The position numbers and the translations under genes were made by a program. 64,000 bases of DNA from Ramlibacter rhizophilus (GTDB taxonomy: Bacteria; Pseudomonadota; Gammaproteobacteria; Burkholderiales; Burkholderiaceae_C): contig NZ_SMLL01000003.1 of assembly GCF_004681965.1 (NCBI RefSeq), positions 248,001-312,000 of the forward strand. Reading direction: 5' to 3'. Positions 25,317-33,468 of the stretch are shown here, one piece after another (positions within the stretch are counted from its first letter, which is position 1; each line of letters opens with the position of its first letter). The notes under the pieces are model-generated. The model saw only the letters and a list, made by a program, of their open reading frames with translations. It was not told the DNA's origin and did not search any database.

Positions 25317-26089
25317 TGGAAGCCGTCCTGATCGAGGAACGTCCCGCCGAGGGCGTGATCGTCCTGCGCCTGAACCGGCCCGAGGTGCTCAACGCGCTGA
25401 ACCTCGCGCTGCGCCGCGCCCTGGCCGAGGCCTTCACGCGGGCCGACGCCGACGACTCCGTCAAAGCCGTCGTGCTCGCCGGCGGCGAGCGTGCCTTCTG
25501 CGCCGGCGCCGACCTGAACGAGTACGTGGACGCCACGCCCGCCGAGGTCATGGAGCGGCAGATGGACCGGCTCTGGGGCGCCATCGCCGGCTGCCGCAAG
25601 CCGGTGATCGCCGCCGTTCGCGGGCATGCGCTCGGCGGCGGCTGCGAGCTGGCCATGCACGCGGACATCATCGTCGCGGGCACGGGCGCACGCTTCGGCC
25701 AGCCCGAGGTGAAGATCGGCATCATGCCCGGCGGCGGCGCCACGCAGCGCCTGGTGCAGGCGGTGGGCAAGTTCGCGGCCATGAACATCCTGCTGCGCGG
25801 CGAACCCTTCGGCGCGCCGGCGGCGCAGGCCCTGGGCCTGGTCAGCGAGGTGGTGGAGGACGCGCAGGTCGAGCCGCACGCGATCCGCATCGCGGGCGAG
25901 CTGGCGCAGCTGCCGGTGCTGTCCCTGCGGCTGATCAAGGAGGCGGTGCTGGAGGGCCTGAGCAGCGGCTTGGAGAGCGGCCTGCGCTTCGAGCGCCGTT
26001 CCTTCCAGGCGCTGTTCGCGACCGAGGACAAGACCGAGGGCATGCGGGCGCGGCTGGAGAAAAGGGCGCCGGTGTTCGTGGGGAGGTGA
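25316..26089 (+). CDS. Enoyl-CoA hydratase/isomerase family protein (crotonase), second copy
   Basis: The 257-residue crotonase has VIVLRLNRPEVLNALN, GGERAFCAGADLNEYVD, VRGHALGGGCELAMHADII and VKIGIMPGGGATQRLVQAVG. Both active-site glutamate positions look standard (GGCELAMHAD; QPEVKIG), so this is more like a true enoyl-CoA hydratase than the preceding paralogue. It is translationally coupled to it and ends the 21041-26089 operon; dispersed repeats follow. With the ligase and SDR it completes a short beta-oxidation-like module, but no thiolase or acyl-CoA dehydrogenase is present here. Confidence 0.9.
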   Translation: MEAVLIEERPAEGVIVLRLNRPEVLNALNLALRRALAEAFTRADADDSVKAVVLAGGERAFCAGADLNEYVDATPAEVMERQMDRLWGAIAGCRKPVIAAVRGHALGGGCELAMHADIIVAGTGARFGQPEVKIGIMPGGGATQRLVQAVGKFAAMNILLRGEPFGAPAAQALGLVSEVVEDAQVEPHAIRIAGELAQLPVLSLRLIKEAVLEGLSSGLESGLRFERRSFQALFATEDKTEGMRARLEKRAPVFVGR

Positions 26090-26112
26090 GTCGCGTGGAT
26101 TCGCCCACAACG

Positions 26113-26159
26113 CACCGCTCGGGCTGAGCCACGCACCGTTCGGGCTGAGCCTGTCGAAG
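26113..26159. repeat. Dispersed repeats after the crotonase operon
   Basis: A truncated copy at about 26113-26130 and a full copy (CCGTTCGGGCTGAG...GTCGAAG) at 26136-26159, with a degenerate copy trailing to about 26208. They lie between the crotonase stop (26089) and the convergent LysR stop (26221), where they may act as terminator hairpins. Confidence 0.8.
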
Positions 26160-26220
26160 CCCCTTGTCCCGCGTGCCCTTCGCCATGCCCAGGGCAGGCC
26201 TGTCGAAGCACCGCCCAAGC

Positions 26221-27147
26221 TCAGGATGGCAACGGTGCCCCCGCCTCTCGCCGGTTCACCGCATGGAACACGCCGCGCAGCCACTTGTGCGCGGCGTCCT
26301 GCTGCATGCGCCGGTGCCAGAACTGCTGAACGTCCAGCCGCGGGGGCCGAAAGGGCAGCTCGATGGTCTTGAGCGGCACGTGCCGGCCCACCACGGTGGC
26401 GATGTCCTCGGGCACCGTGGCGATCAGGTCCGTGCCGGGTAGCAGCGCCAGCAGGCTCATGAAGTGCGACAGCTCCAGCGTCACGTGCCGTCGCCATCCC
26501 TTGTCGGCAAGAAACCGGTCCAGCAGGTGCTCGCGTCCATTGGGCAGCACGACGATGTGGCGCGCCTCCAGGAACTGCCGCATCGTGAGCCGCGCGGGCG
26601 CGGCCTCGTTCTTCGCGCAGGCGATGCACACATAGCTGGTGCGAAAGAGGTTCTGCTGGAAGAAGCCCGCCTTCTGCAGGTCGGGAAAGAAGCCCACCGC
26701 CAGGTCCGCCTCGCCCGATTCCAGCGCCGAGGCCGCGGCCTCGCGCGGACGCGCGATGGCCTTGAGCTGCACCTGCGGCGCTTCCTGCCGCAGCCGGCGC
26801 AGCACCCCCGGCAGGAAGCTCACCTCGCCGATGTCGGGCGTGACGATGGTGAAGCTGCGCTGCGCGGTGGCCGGATCGAACGCGGCTGGCGAAAGGATCT
26901 CCGTGCTCACCGTCTCGATGACCCGGCGCACCGCCGGCGCGAGCGCCTGCGCGCGCGGCGTGGGCTCCATCTGCGCGCCGGCGCGCACGAAGAGGGGGTC
27001 GTCGAACAGCAGGCGCAGCCGGGCGAGGGCGGCGCTGGTGGCCGGCTGGCTCAGGCCCACCGCCTGCGCGGTGCGGTTGACGCTGCGGTGCCGGGCCATG
27101 GCGTCCAGGATCACCAGCAGGTTGAGATCGATGCCTCGAATATCCAT
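26221..27147 (-). CDS. LysR-family transcriptional regulator (NahR/NodD branch)
   Basis: The 308-residue regulator has MDIRGIDLNLLVILDAMARH and SVNRTAQAVGLSQPATSAAL as the winged helix, an effector domain (SFTIVTPDIGEVSFLPGVL, GEADLAVGFFPDL) and the branch-typical tail QQDAAHKWLRGVF. The ATG at 27147 begins the canonical N-terminus; an upstream ATG would run through the promoter. It is divergent from the meta-cleavage-type operon that starts at 27255, and overlapping inverted repeats (27142-27170) lie at its start, so it is the likely activator of that operon in response to an aromatic substrate. Confidence 0.92.
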   Translation of the reverse strand: MDIRGIDLNLLVILDAMARHRSVNRTAQAVGLSQPATSAALARLRLLFDDPLFVRAGAQMEPTPRAQALAPAVRRVIETVSTEILSPAAFDPATAQRSFTIVTPDIGEVSFLPGVLRRLRQEAPQVQLKAIARPREAAASALESGEADLAVGFFPDLQKAGFFQQNLFRTSYVCIACAKNEAAPARLTMRQFLEARHIVVLPNGREHLLDRFLADKGWRRHVTLELSHFMSLLALLPGTDLIATVPEDIATVVGRHVPLKTIELPFRPPRLDVQQFWHRRMQQDAAHKWLRGVFHAVNRREAGAPLPS

Positions 27148-27170
27148 GGCGTGGATTTTATGTATCCACG
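27142..27170. promoter_or_regulatory. Overlapping inverted repeats, likely LysR operator
   Basis: CGTGGAT (27150-27156), TTTATGT, ATCCACG (27164-27170) is a perfect 7-bp inverted repeat with a 7-base AT-rich spacer. ATCCA (27142-27146) and TGGAT (27152-27156) form a second, overlapping dyad that covers the LysR start codon. Suggests autoregulation and control of the divergent operon at 27255. Confidence 0.55.
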
Positions 27171-27254
27171 TCATCGTCTTTTCAATAGGCGGCCCGCTTC
27201 CTACGATGCCCTCCTCACACGCCCTCTGCAGGGCCAGAAACCCAGGAGACAAGC

Positions 27255-28232
27255 ATGCAACGCAGAGACCTCGTCCGCGCCGCCGCACTGGCGCCCCTCG
27301 CCCTTTCGCTGCCGTCCTTGCGCGCCCAGGGCGCGTGGCCGCAGCGGCCGGTGAAGTTCATCCTCTCGCAGCCGGCCGGCTCGGGCCCGGACATCCTGGC
27401 GCGCTACGTGGGCGAACAGGTCGCGCGCGGCTGGAGCCAGCCGGTGGTGGTGGAGAACAAGCCGGGCGGCCAGAACGTGATCGGCGCGCAGGCGGCGGCG
27501 CGCTCGCCGGCGGACGGCTACACCTTCTATTACGCGACCACGGCGGCCATGGTCACCAATGCCTACACCTTCAAGGCGCTGCCCTACGACCCCGTGAAGG
27601 ACTTCGTGCCGGTGCGCCTGGTGGGCCGCAGCGCGTTCGTGATCGCCGCGGGGCCCGCCTTCCAGGGCACGAGCCTGGCCGACGCGTTCGCGCAGGCCAA
27701 GGCGCAGCCGGGCAAGCTCACCATCGCCTCCGAAGGGCCCAAGACCTTCTCCGGCATGCTGGCCGACGCCGTGGCCGGCATGGCGGGCGCGACGTTCAAC
27801 CACGTGCCCTACACCAAGGCGCCCGACGCCTTGCAGGACGTGCTGGGCGGCCGCGTGGAACTGGTGTGCCTGCCCGAGGCCGCGCTCAAGGCCTACCTGC
27901 AGGGCGGCCAGGTGCGGGCCCTGGCGGTGAGCTCGCCGCAGCGCCTGCCGCAGCTGCCCAACGTGCCCGCGCTCGCCGAGACCTTCAAGGGCTTCGAGTA
28001 CACCGGCTGGAACGCGCTGTTCGCGCCGGCCGGAACGCCCGCCGAGGTGGTCGAGCGCGTCAACCGCGACCTCGAAGCCGCCCTCAAGCAGCCAGAGGTG
28101 GCGCAACGCCTGCAGGCGCTCGGCTCCCTGCCCGAGCAGCGCATGACGGTGGCCGAATTCGACGCCTTCATGAAGTCCGAGCGGGAGCGCTGGGGCACGC
28201 TGGTCAAGACGCTGAAGATCGAGGCGCAGTAG
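27255..28232 (+). CDS. Bug/TctC-family periplasmic solute receptor
   Basis: The product has 325 residues. The signal peptide MQRRDLVRAAALAPLALSLPS has a twin-arginine start (RRDLVR). Motifs: RPVKFILSQPAGSGPDILARYV, VVVENKPGGQNVIGAQAAA, FNHVPYTKAPDALQDVLGG and FAPAGTPAEVVERVN. RBS CCAGGAGACAAGC precedes 27255. It leads the operon of dioxygenase, FAH-family enzyme and MhpA-like hydroxylase, and the next gene starts 12 bases on, so it is likely the sensor/receptor for that operon's aromatic substrate. Membrane TctA/TctB partners must be elsewhere. Confidence 0.9.
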   Translation: MQRRDLVRAAALAPLALSLPSLRAQGAWPQRPVKFILSQPAGSGPDILARYVGEQVARGWSQPVVVENKPGGQNVIGAQAAARSPADGYTFYYATTAAMVTNAYTFKALPYDPVKDFVPVRLVGRSAFVIAAGPAFQGTSLADAFAQAKAQPGKLTIASEGPKTFSGMLADAVAGMAGATFNHVPYTKAPDALQDVLGGRVELVCLPEAALKAYLQGGQVRALAVSSPQRLPQLPNVPALAETFKGFEYTGWNALFAPAGTPAEVVERVNRDLEAALKQPEVAQRLQALGSLPEQRMTVAEFDAFMKSERERWGTLVKTLKIEAQ

Positions 28233-28244
28233 GAAGCCGCGACC

Positions 28245-29288
28245 GTGGGCCACGTCCATCACGCCGGCTGCGGCTGCGGCATCGACACCCACGCGCACGT
28301 GGTGCCGGAGCACTTCCCCGCCTACCTCGGGTCGGCCATTCCCGCGGACTGGCCCTCCATGGCGCCGGCGGCCCAGGCCTGCCACCGCAACGTGATGATC
28401 TCGGGCAAGGTGTACCGCACCGTGTCCGACCGGTGCTGGGACGTGGGCCGGCGCCTGGCCGACTTCGCCGACATGGGCCTGTCGCTCCAGGTGGTCTCGC
28501 CCATGCCGGAGCTGCTGTCCTACTGGATGCGGCCGCAGGACGGCCAGCAGCTCGCGCGCTTCCTCAACGAGCAGATCGCCGCCATGGTGGCCGAGTCGGG
28601 CGGGGCCCTCGCCGGCCTCGGCGCCGTGCCGCTGCAGGACATGGACCTGGCGATCCGCGAACTGGAATACCTGGTCAAGGGCCTGGGCATGCCCGGCGTG
28701 GAACTGGGCAGCAACATCAACGGCACGCCCATCGGCGCGCCTGCGCTCGACCCCTTCTTCGAAGCCTGCGAGGCGCTGGGCGCCTGCGTCTTCGTGCATG
28801 CGATCCGCCCCGCGGGCATGGACCGGCTGGTGGGCCCGCCGGCCCTGCAGCAGGTGCTGGGCTACCCCGGCGACGTGGGGCTGGCGGCTGCCTCGTGCAT
28901 CACCGGCAACCTGCCGCTGCGCCGGCCGGGGCTGCGCATCGCGTTCAGCCACGGCGGCGGCACGCTGGCTTCGCTGCTGCCCCGCCTGCAGCAGGGCTGG
29001 CAGGTGTTTCCCGCCTTGCGGGAGGCCGTGCAGGCCGCGCCGGCCGAACAGGCGCGCCGCCTCTTCTACGACACGCTGGTCTTCGACGCGCCGACGCTCA
29101 AGCACCTGGCCGCCACCTTCGGCGTCACGCAGCTCCTGATCGGCACCGACTACCCCTTCAACTTCCACGAGCCGCGCCCGCTCGAGCGCATCGCCGCCTG
29201 CGGCTTCGACACCGACACCATGCACCGGCTGGTGCGCGGCAACGCCGAGCGCTTCCTCGGCCTGCCTCTTCACGAAACGACGACATGA
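28245..29288 (+). CDS. Amidohydrolase-2 family (ACMSD-like) hydrolase/decarboxylase
   Basis: The 347-residue product has a GTG start. The metal site is complete: HxH in GIDTHAHVV (residues about 14-22), His in CVFVHAIRP, His in IAFSHGGGTLASL and Asp in LIGTDYPFNF. The sequence GGGTLASLLPRLQQGWQ is typical of the ACMSD/5-carboxyvanillate/gamma-resorcylate decarboxylase group, which remove a carboxylate using a divalent metal. The N-terminus is Cys/His-rich (HVHHAGCGCG). It is in an operon with a ring-cleavage dioxygenase, whose start overlaps its stop (ATGA), so it may process a carboxylated ring-fission product or decarboxylate the aromatic acid before cleavage. Confidence 0.88.
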   Translation: MGHVHHAGCGCGIDTHAHVVPEHFPAYLGSAIPADWPSMAPAAQACHRNVMISGKVYRTVSDRCWDVGRRLADFADMGLSLQVVSPMPELLSYWMRPQDGQQLARFLNEQIAAMVAESGGALAGLGAVPLQDMDLAIRELEYLVKGLGMPGVELGSNINGTPIGAPALDPFFEACEALGACVFVHAIRPAGMDRLVGPPALQQVLGYPGDVGLAAASCITGNLPLRRPGLRIAFSHGGGTLASLLPRLQQGWQVFPALREAVQAAPAEQARRLFYDTLVFDAPTLKHLAATFGVTQLLIGTDYPFNFHEPRPLERIAACGFDTDTMHRLVRGNAERFLGLPLHETTT

Positions 29289-30202
29289 GTTCACCCTGGA
29301 TCGCGGCGCTGCGCAGCGTCGCCCTGAACATCCCCGACCTGGCCCGTGCCGAAGCCTTCTACACGCAGGTGTGGAAGCTGGAGGTCGCGCATCGCACCGA
29401 CGGCGCGATCTACCTGCGCGGCACCGGCGCCGACGACCACCTGCTGGCGCTGCACGCCGCGCCGGTGGATCAGCCCCAGATCCGCAAGGTGACGCTGCGC
29501 GCGCGCAGCGCCGATGCCCTGTGGGAGATCGCCGAGGCCGCGCGGCGCGCGGGCGCGCAGGTGCTGCGCGAACCCGGCCCGCTGGCGGAAGACCCGTCCG
29601 GCGGCGTGGGCCTCGTGCTGCGCGACCCGCACGGGCGCGTGTTCGAGATCGTGCATGGCGATGCGCAGAGCGAGCCCGCCACGCCGCGCCGCGACCACCC
29701 GGTGCGGCTCACGCACGTGGTCCTCAACAGCCACGCCGTGGACGACACGCAGCGCTTCCTCACCGAGGCCCTGGGCTTCCGCCTGGCGGACCGCACGGTG
29801 GCCATCGCCTTCATGAACTGCAACAGCGACCATCACACGCTGGCCGTGGGCGTGGCCGACAACGACGCGCTGAACCACATCGCCTTCCTCATGCCCGACG
29901 GCGAGTCCGTGATGCGCGGCGGCGGCCGCATGAAGGACGCGGGCTTTCCCATCCAGTGGGGACCGGGCCGCCACGGACCGGGTGACAACCTCTTCAACTA
30001 CTTCATCGACCCCTTCGGCGTCGTCATCGAGTACACGGCCGAAGTGCAGCAGGTGGACGAGAGCTACGTCACACGCTTTCCCGAGGACTGGAAATGGCCG
30101 CCGGGCCGCGTGGACCAGTGGGGCATCTCGCCGCCGCCGGGCGCATCGCTGAAGGAGGCGCAGCGGCGGGTGATGTTCGCGCCTGGGGGACAGGATGCGT
30201 GA
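29285..30202 (+). CDS. VOC-superfamily extradiol dioxygenase (type I, catechol 2,3-dioxygenase-like)
   Basis: The 305-residue product consists of two vicinal-oxygen-chelate domains. Iron ligands are visible in the C-terminal domain: His in RLTHVVLNS (about residue 141), His in ALNHIAFLM (about 198) and Glu in GVVIEYTAEV (about 249). The N-terminal domain (SVALNIPDLARAEAFYTQVW) lacks metal ligands, as is usual. It probably performs meta cleavage of a catechol made by the MhpA-like hydroxylase two genes downstream. The C-terminus (WGISPPPGASLKEAQ) is family-typical. Start overlaps the amidohydrolase stop by four bases. Repeats separate it from the next gene. Confidence 0.88.
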   Translation: MSSPWIAALRSVALNIPDLARAEAFYTQVWKLEVAHRTDGAIYLRGTGADDHLLALHAAPVDQPQIRKVTLRARSADALWEIAEAARRAGAQVLREPGPLAEDPSGGVGLVLRDPHGRVFEIVHGDAQSEPATPRRDHPVRLTHVVLNSHAVDDTQRFLTEALGFRLADRTVAIAFMNCNSDHHTLAVGVADNDALNHIAFLMPDGESVMRGGGRMKDAGFPIQWGPGRHGPGDNLFNYFIDPFGVVIEYTAEVQQVDESYVTRFPEDWKWPPGRVDQWGISPPPGASLKEAQRRVMFAPGGQDA

Positions 30203-30225
30203 GAGCGCTGCGAGTGGGCGAAGCC

Positions 30226-30364
30226 CTTCGACAGGCTCAGGGCGAACGGGATGGGAGGGCGGCACTACCCACACCCTGGCTCTCCCCGCTCCGTCCCACT
30301 CCCGCCGTTCGACGCACTCCCGCCGTTCGACCCACCCCCTCCGTTCGGGCTGAGCCTGTCGAAG
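30226..30364. repeat. Dispersed repeats inside the meta-cleavage operon
   Basis: Forward copy 30226-30249 (CTTCGACAGGCTCAG...GAACGG) and inverted full copy 30341-30364 flank a stretch with tandem CACTCCCGCCGTTCGAC units (about 30296-30330). They fill the 205-base gap between the VOC dioxygenase and the FAH-family gene. No other gene or promoter was recognised there. Confidence 0.85.
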
Positions 30365-30407
30365 CCCCTGCCCACCCAGCCACTTCACCAGACACCCTGA
30401 CCCCACC

Positions 30408-31274
30408 ATGAAACTCACCACTTACCTCCGCGGCACCACCCCGCGCCTCGCCCTCGTCGACGGCGATGACCTCATCGACCTCCACGACGCGCAGCCCGGC
30501 GTCCCCGCGGACCTGCGCCAGGCGCTGAAGGCCGGCGTCGACCTGCACGCCGCCGCGCGCCAGGCCCTGGCCGACAAGCCCCGCCGCATCCCGCGCACGA
30601 GCGTGAAGCTCGCCCCCCTGGTCCCCGAGCCCGGCAAGATCGTCTGCCTCGGCCTGAACTACTTCGACCACGCCAAGGAAGGCGGCCGCGACAAGCCCGA
30701 GTACCCCTGGTTCTTCTTTCGCGCGGCCAGTTCGCTCATCGCGCACGGCGAAGCGGGCCAGGTGCCGCGCGTGTCGGGCAAGTTCGACTACGAGGCCGAG
30801 CTCGCGGTCGTCATCGGACAGCGCGTTCCGCGCCACACGAAGCAGGCCCAGGCCCTGCAGTACGTCTTCGGCTACAGCTGCTTCAACGACATGAGCGTGC
30901 GCGACTACCAGAAGCGCACGCCGCAGTGGACCATCGGCAAGAACTTCGACGCCACCGGCGCCTTCGGCCCGGTGCTGGTCACGGCCGACGAACTCCCGCC
31001 GGGCGCCACGGGCCTGCGCATCCAGGGCCGCCTGAACGGCCAGGTCATGCAGGACGCCGACACCAGCGACATGATCTTCAGCGTCACCGAAACCATCGAG
31101 CTGCTGGCCGACGTGCTCACGCTGGAGCCGGGCGACGTGATCGTCATGGGCACGCCGGCCGGCGTGGGCCAGGCGCGCACGCCGCCGGTGTGGATGAAGC
31201 CCGGCGACAGCTTCGAGGTGGAGATCGAGCGCGTCGGCCTGCTGTCCAACCCCATCGAGGCGCAGCGCGCATGA
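30408..31274 (+). CDS. Fumarylacetoacetate hydrolase-family protein
   Basis: The 288-residue FAH-family enzyme (2-oxohept-3-ene-dioate hydratase/acylpyruvate hydrolase group) has IVCLGLNYFDHAKE (about residue 80), metal ligands in DYEAELAVVIG (Glu/Glu), the downstream Asp in FNDMSVRDYQK, GPVLVTADELP, and VIVMGTPAGVGQARTPPVWMKPGD at the end. Family members hydrolyse or hydrate ring-fission products, fitting the dioxygenase upstream. Its stop overlaps the start of the MhpA-like hydroxylase (ATGA). Confidence 0.9.
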   Translation: MKLTTYLRGTTPRLALVDGDDLIDLHDAQPGVPADLRQALKAGVDLHAAARQALADKPRRIPRTSVKLAPLVPEPGKIVCLGLNYFDHAKEGGRDKPEYPWFFFRAASSLIAHGEAGQVPRVSGKFDYEAELAVVIGQRVPRHTKQAQALQYVFGYSCFNDMSVRDYQKRTPQWTIGKNFDATGAFGPVLVTADELPPGATGLRIQGRLNGQVMQDADTSDMIFSVTETIELLADVLTLEPGDVIVMGTPAGVGQARTPPVWMKPGDSFEVEIERVGLLSNPIEAQRA

Positions 31275-32821
31275 GCCCCCCCGTGTACGACGTCGCCATC
31301 GTCGGCCTGGGGCCGGCCGGCGTGGTCGCCGCGGGCCTGCTGGGGCAGGCGGGGCTGGCGGTCTACGCCTGCGACCGGCTCCAGGACGTCTACGAGATCC
31401 CGCGCGCCATCGCGCTGGACCACGAGATCATGCGTGTGTTCCAGCAGCTGGGCGTGGTGGAGGCGGTGCAGCCCTACTGCGAGCCCTTCACCCCGTCCGA
31501 GTACTTCGGCGTGGACGGCCAATTGATCCGCCGCATGACCATGGTGGAGCCGCCCTATCCGCAGGGCTACACGCCCTCGATCGTGTTCACGCAGCCGCCC
31601 GTGGAACGTGCGCTGCGCGAGCGCGTGGCGCAGATGCCCAACGTGACCCTGGCGCTCGGCACGGAAGTGCGCAGCCTCGAACAGGACGCCGAGGGCGTCA
31701 CGCTGCAGGCCGCCGGCCCCGCCGGCGCGAGGACCGTGCGGGCGCGCTACGCCATCGCCTGCGACGGGGGCTCCAGTGGCGTGCGCACGCAGCTGGGCAT
31801 GCCGCTCGAGGACCTGGATTTCGACGAGCCCTGGCTCGTGGTGGACGTGCTGGTCAACGACAAGGGCCTGGCCAGGCTGCCGCCGGTGAGCGTGCAGTAC
31901 TGCGAGCCCGATCGGCCCTGCACGCTGGTGATCGGGCCGAAGAACCACCGCCGCTGGGAGATCTCGCTCAAGCCCGGCGAGGACCCGAAGGAGGTCGCCA
32001 CCGACGAGGCCACCTGGCGCCTGCTCTCGCGTTGGATCACGCCCGAGGACGGCAGGCTGTGGCGCCAGGCGGCGTACCGCTTCCATGCGCTGGTGGCGGA
32101 GAAATGGCGCCAGGGCCGCGTGTTTCTTGCGGGTGATGCCGCGCACATGCAGCCGCCCTTCCTCGGCCAGGGCATGTGCCAGGGCGTGCGCGACGTGGCC
32201 AACCTGTCGTGGAAGCTCGCTGCGGTGCTGCGCGGGGAGGTGCGCGGCCCGGCGGCCGAGGCGCTCCTGGACAGCTACGGCGCCGAGCGCAAGGCGCACG
32301 TGCGCGAGCTGACCAGCCGCATCAAGAACGTGGGCGCCGTGATCTGCGAACGGGACGTCGCACGCGCCCGCGAACGCGACGCCCGCCTGCTCGCCGAGTG
32401 CGGCGGCGTGGTGCAGGACACCCCGCGCCAGGACATCCTGCCGCGCCTGGAGCCCGGCCTGCTGTCCGTGCAGGCTCATCCCGCGCGCGGCGCCCTGTTC
32501 CCGCAGCCCTGGCTGCAGGCGCAGGGACAGCGCCGCCGCATGGACGAGGTGCTGGGCAACGGCTGGCGCCTGGTCCTCGCCCCCGGCGCGGGCACACCTG
32601 CGGCGCTGCCCCTGCGGGGCCTGCGCGTGCTCGCCCTGGACGCCGTTCCCGAAGCCGAGGGCGTCGCCCAGGCCTGGCTGCGACGGCACGAGTGCGTGGC
32701 CGCGCTGCTGCGGCCGGACCACTACGTCTTCGGCGTCGCGGCGGGCGCGGCCGACATCGATGCGCTGCTCGAGGAAGCCGCGCAGGCGCTGGGCCACGCG
32801 GCGGTGGCGGAGGCGGCATGA
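31271..32821 (+). CDS. FAD-dependent aromatic hydroxylase (MhpA-like)
   Basis: The 516-residue class A flavoprotein monooxygenase has the FAD-binding GLGPAGVVAAGLLGQAGL at the N-terminus, PRAIALDHEIMRVFQQLG as in 3-(3-hydroxyphenyl)propionate hydroxylase MhpA, the DG motif in IACDGGSSGVR (about residue 167) and the GD motif VFLAGDAAHMQPPFLGQGM (about 283-301). It uses NAD(P)H and O2 to add an ortho hydroxyl to a phenolic acid, making the catechol for the VOC dioxygenase. The C-terminal thioredoxin-like domain is present. Its stop overlaps the GST start. Confidence 0.9.
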   Translation: MSPPVYDVAIVGLGPAGVVAAGLLGQAGLAVYACDRLQDVYEIPRAIALDHEIMRVFQQLGVVEAVQPYCEPFTPSEYFGVDGQLIRRMTMVEPPYPQGYTPSIVFTQPPVERALRERVAQMPNVTLALGTEVRSLEQDAEGVTLQAAGPAGARTVRARYAIACDGGSSGVRTQLGMPLEDLDFDEPWLVVDVLVNDKGLARLPPVSVQYCEPDRPCTLVIGPKNHRRWEISLKPGEDPKEVATDEATWRLLSRWITPEDGRLWRQAAYRFHALVAEKWRQGRVFLAGDAAHMQPPFLGQGMCQGVRDVANLSWKLAAVLRGEVRGPAAEALLDSYGAERKAHVRELTSRIKNVGAVICERDVARARERDARLLAECGGVVQDTPRQDILPRLEPGLLSVQAHPARGALFPQPWLQAQGQRRRMDEVLGNGWRLVLAPGAGTPAALPLRGLRVLALDAVPEAEGVAQAWLRRHECVAALLRPDHYVFGVAAGAADIDALLEEAAQALGHAAVAEAA

Positions 32822-33468
32822 ACATCACCCTGCACCACGCCCCGGGCGCCTGCTCGCGCACGCCCCTCATCCTGCTGGAGCAGGCCGGGGCCGACTACGC
32901 ACTGCGCATCGTGCGCCTCGCGTCCGGCGAGAACCACACCGAGGACTTCCGTCGCCTCAACCCGCGCGGCAAGGTGCCGGTGCTGGTGCACGACGGGCGC
33001 GTCTTGAGCGAAAACGTGGCCATTGCGGGCTACCTGGCGCGCCTGTTCCCGCAGGCACGGCTCATGCCCGCGGCGCAGGATGCGTGGGAGCAGGCGCAGG
33101 CGCTGTCGTGGCTCTCCTGGGTGGCCAGCGGCGTGCACCCGCTGATCTTTCGCGCCCGCATGGCAGGGCGCGTGGTCGAAGGCGAGGGCGCCCAGGCCAG
33201 CGTCAAGGCGCGTGCGCTGGAGGCGCTCGGCGAGCAGCTGCGCACCGCCGACAAGCACCTGGCCGAGAACGAATGGCTGGCTGCATCGCACTGGACCGCG
33301 CCGGATGCCTACCTCTTCTGGGCCACCGGGCGAGCGGCCGACTCGGGCCTGTCGCTGTCGGACCTGCCGCACCTGCGTGCCCACGCAGAGCGCATGGCGG
33401 CCCAGCCTGCCGTGCAGCGGGCCATCGCGCGTGAGAAAAGCGCGCTCGAGACCGGAGCGCCGGCATGA
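32818..33468 (+). CDS. Glutathione S-transferase
   Basis: The 216-residue product has an N-terminal thioredoxin-fold domain (ITLHHAPGACSRTPLILLEQAG; NPRGKVPVLVHDGRVLSENVAIAGYLA) and an all-helical C-terminal domain (WTAPDAYLFWATGRA). GACSR places a Cys/Ser at the usual active-site position of beta-class GSTs such as BphK. GSTs in meta-cleavage operons can isomerise maleylpyruvate-type products or remove halogens. It is coupled by overlaps to the hydroxylase before and the Bug-like gene after (ATGA at 33465). Confidence 0.88.
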   Translation: MNITLHHAPGACSRTPLILLEQAGADYALRIVRLASGENHTEDFRRLNPRGKVPVLVHDGRVLSENVAIAGYLARLFPQARLMPAAQDAWEQAQALSWLSWVASGVHPLIFRARMAGRVVEGEGAQASVKARALEALGEQLRTADKHLAENEWLAASHWTAPDAYLFWATGRAADSGLSLSDLPHLRAHAERMAAQPAVQRAIAREKSALETGAPA

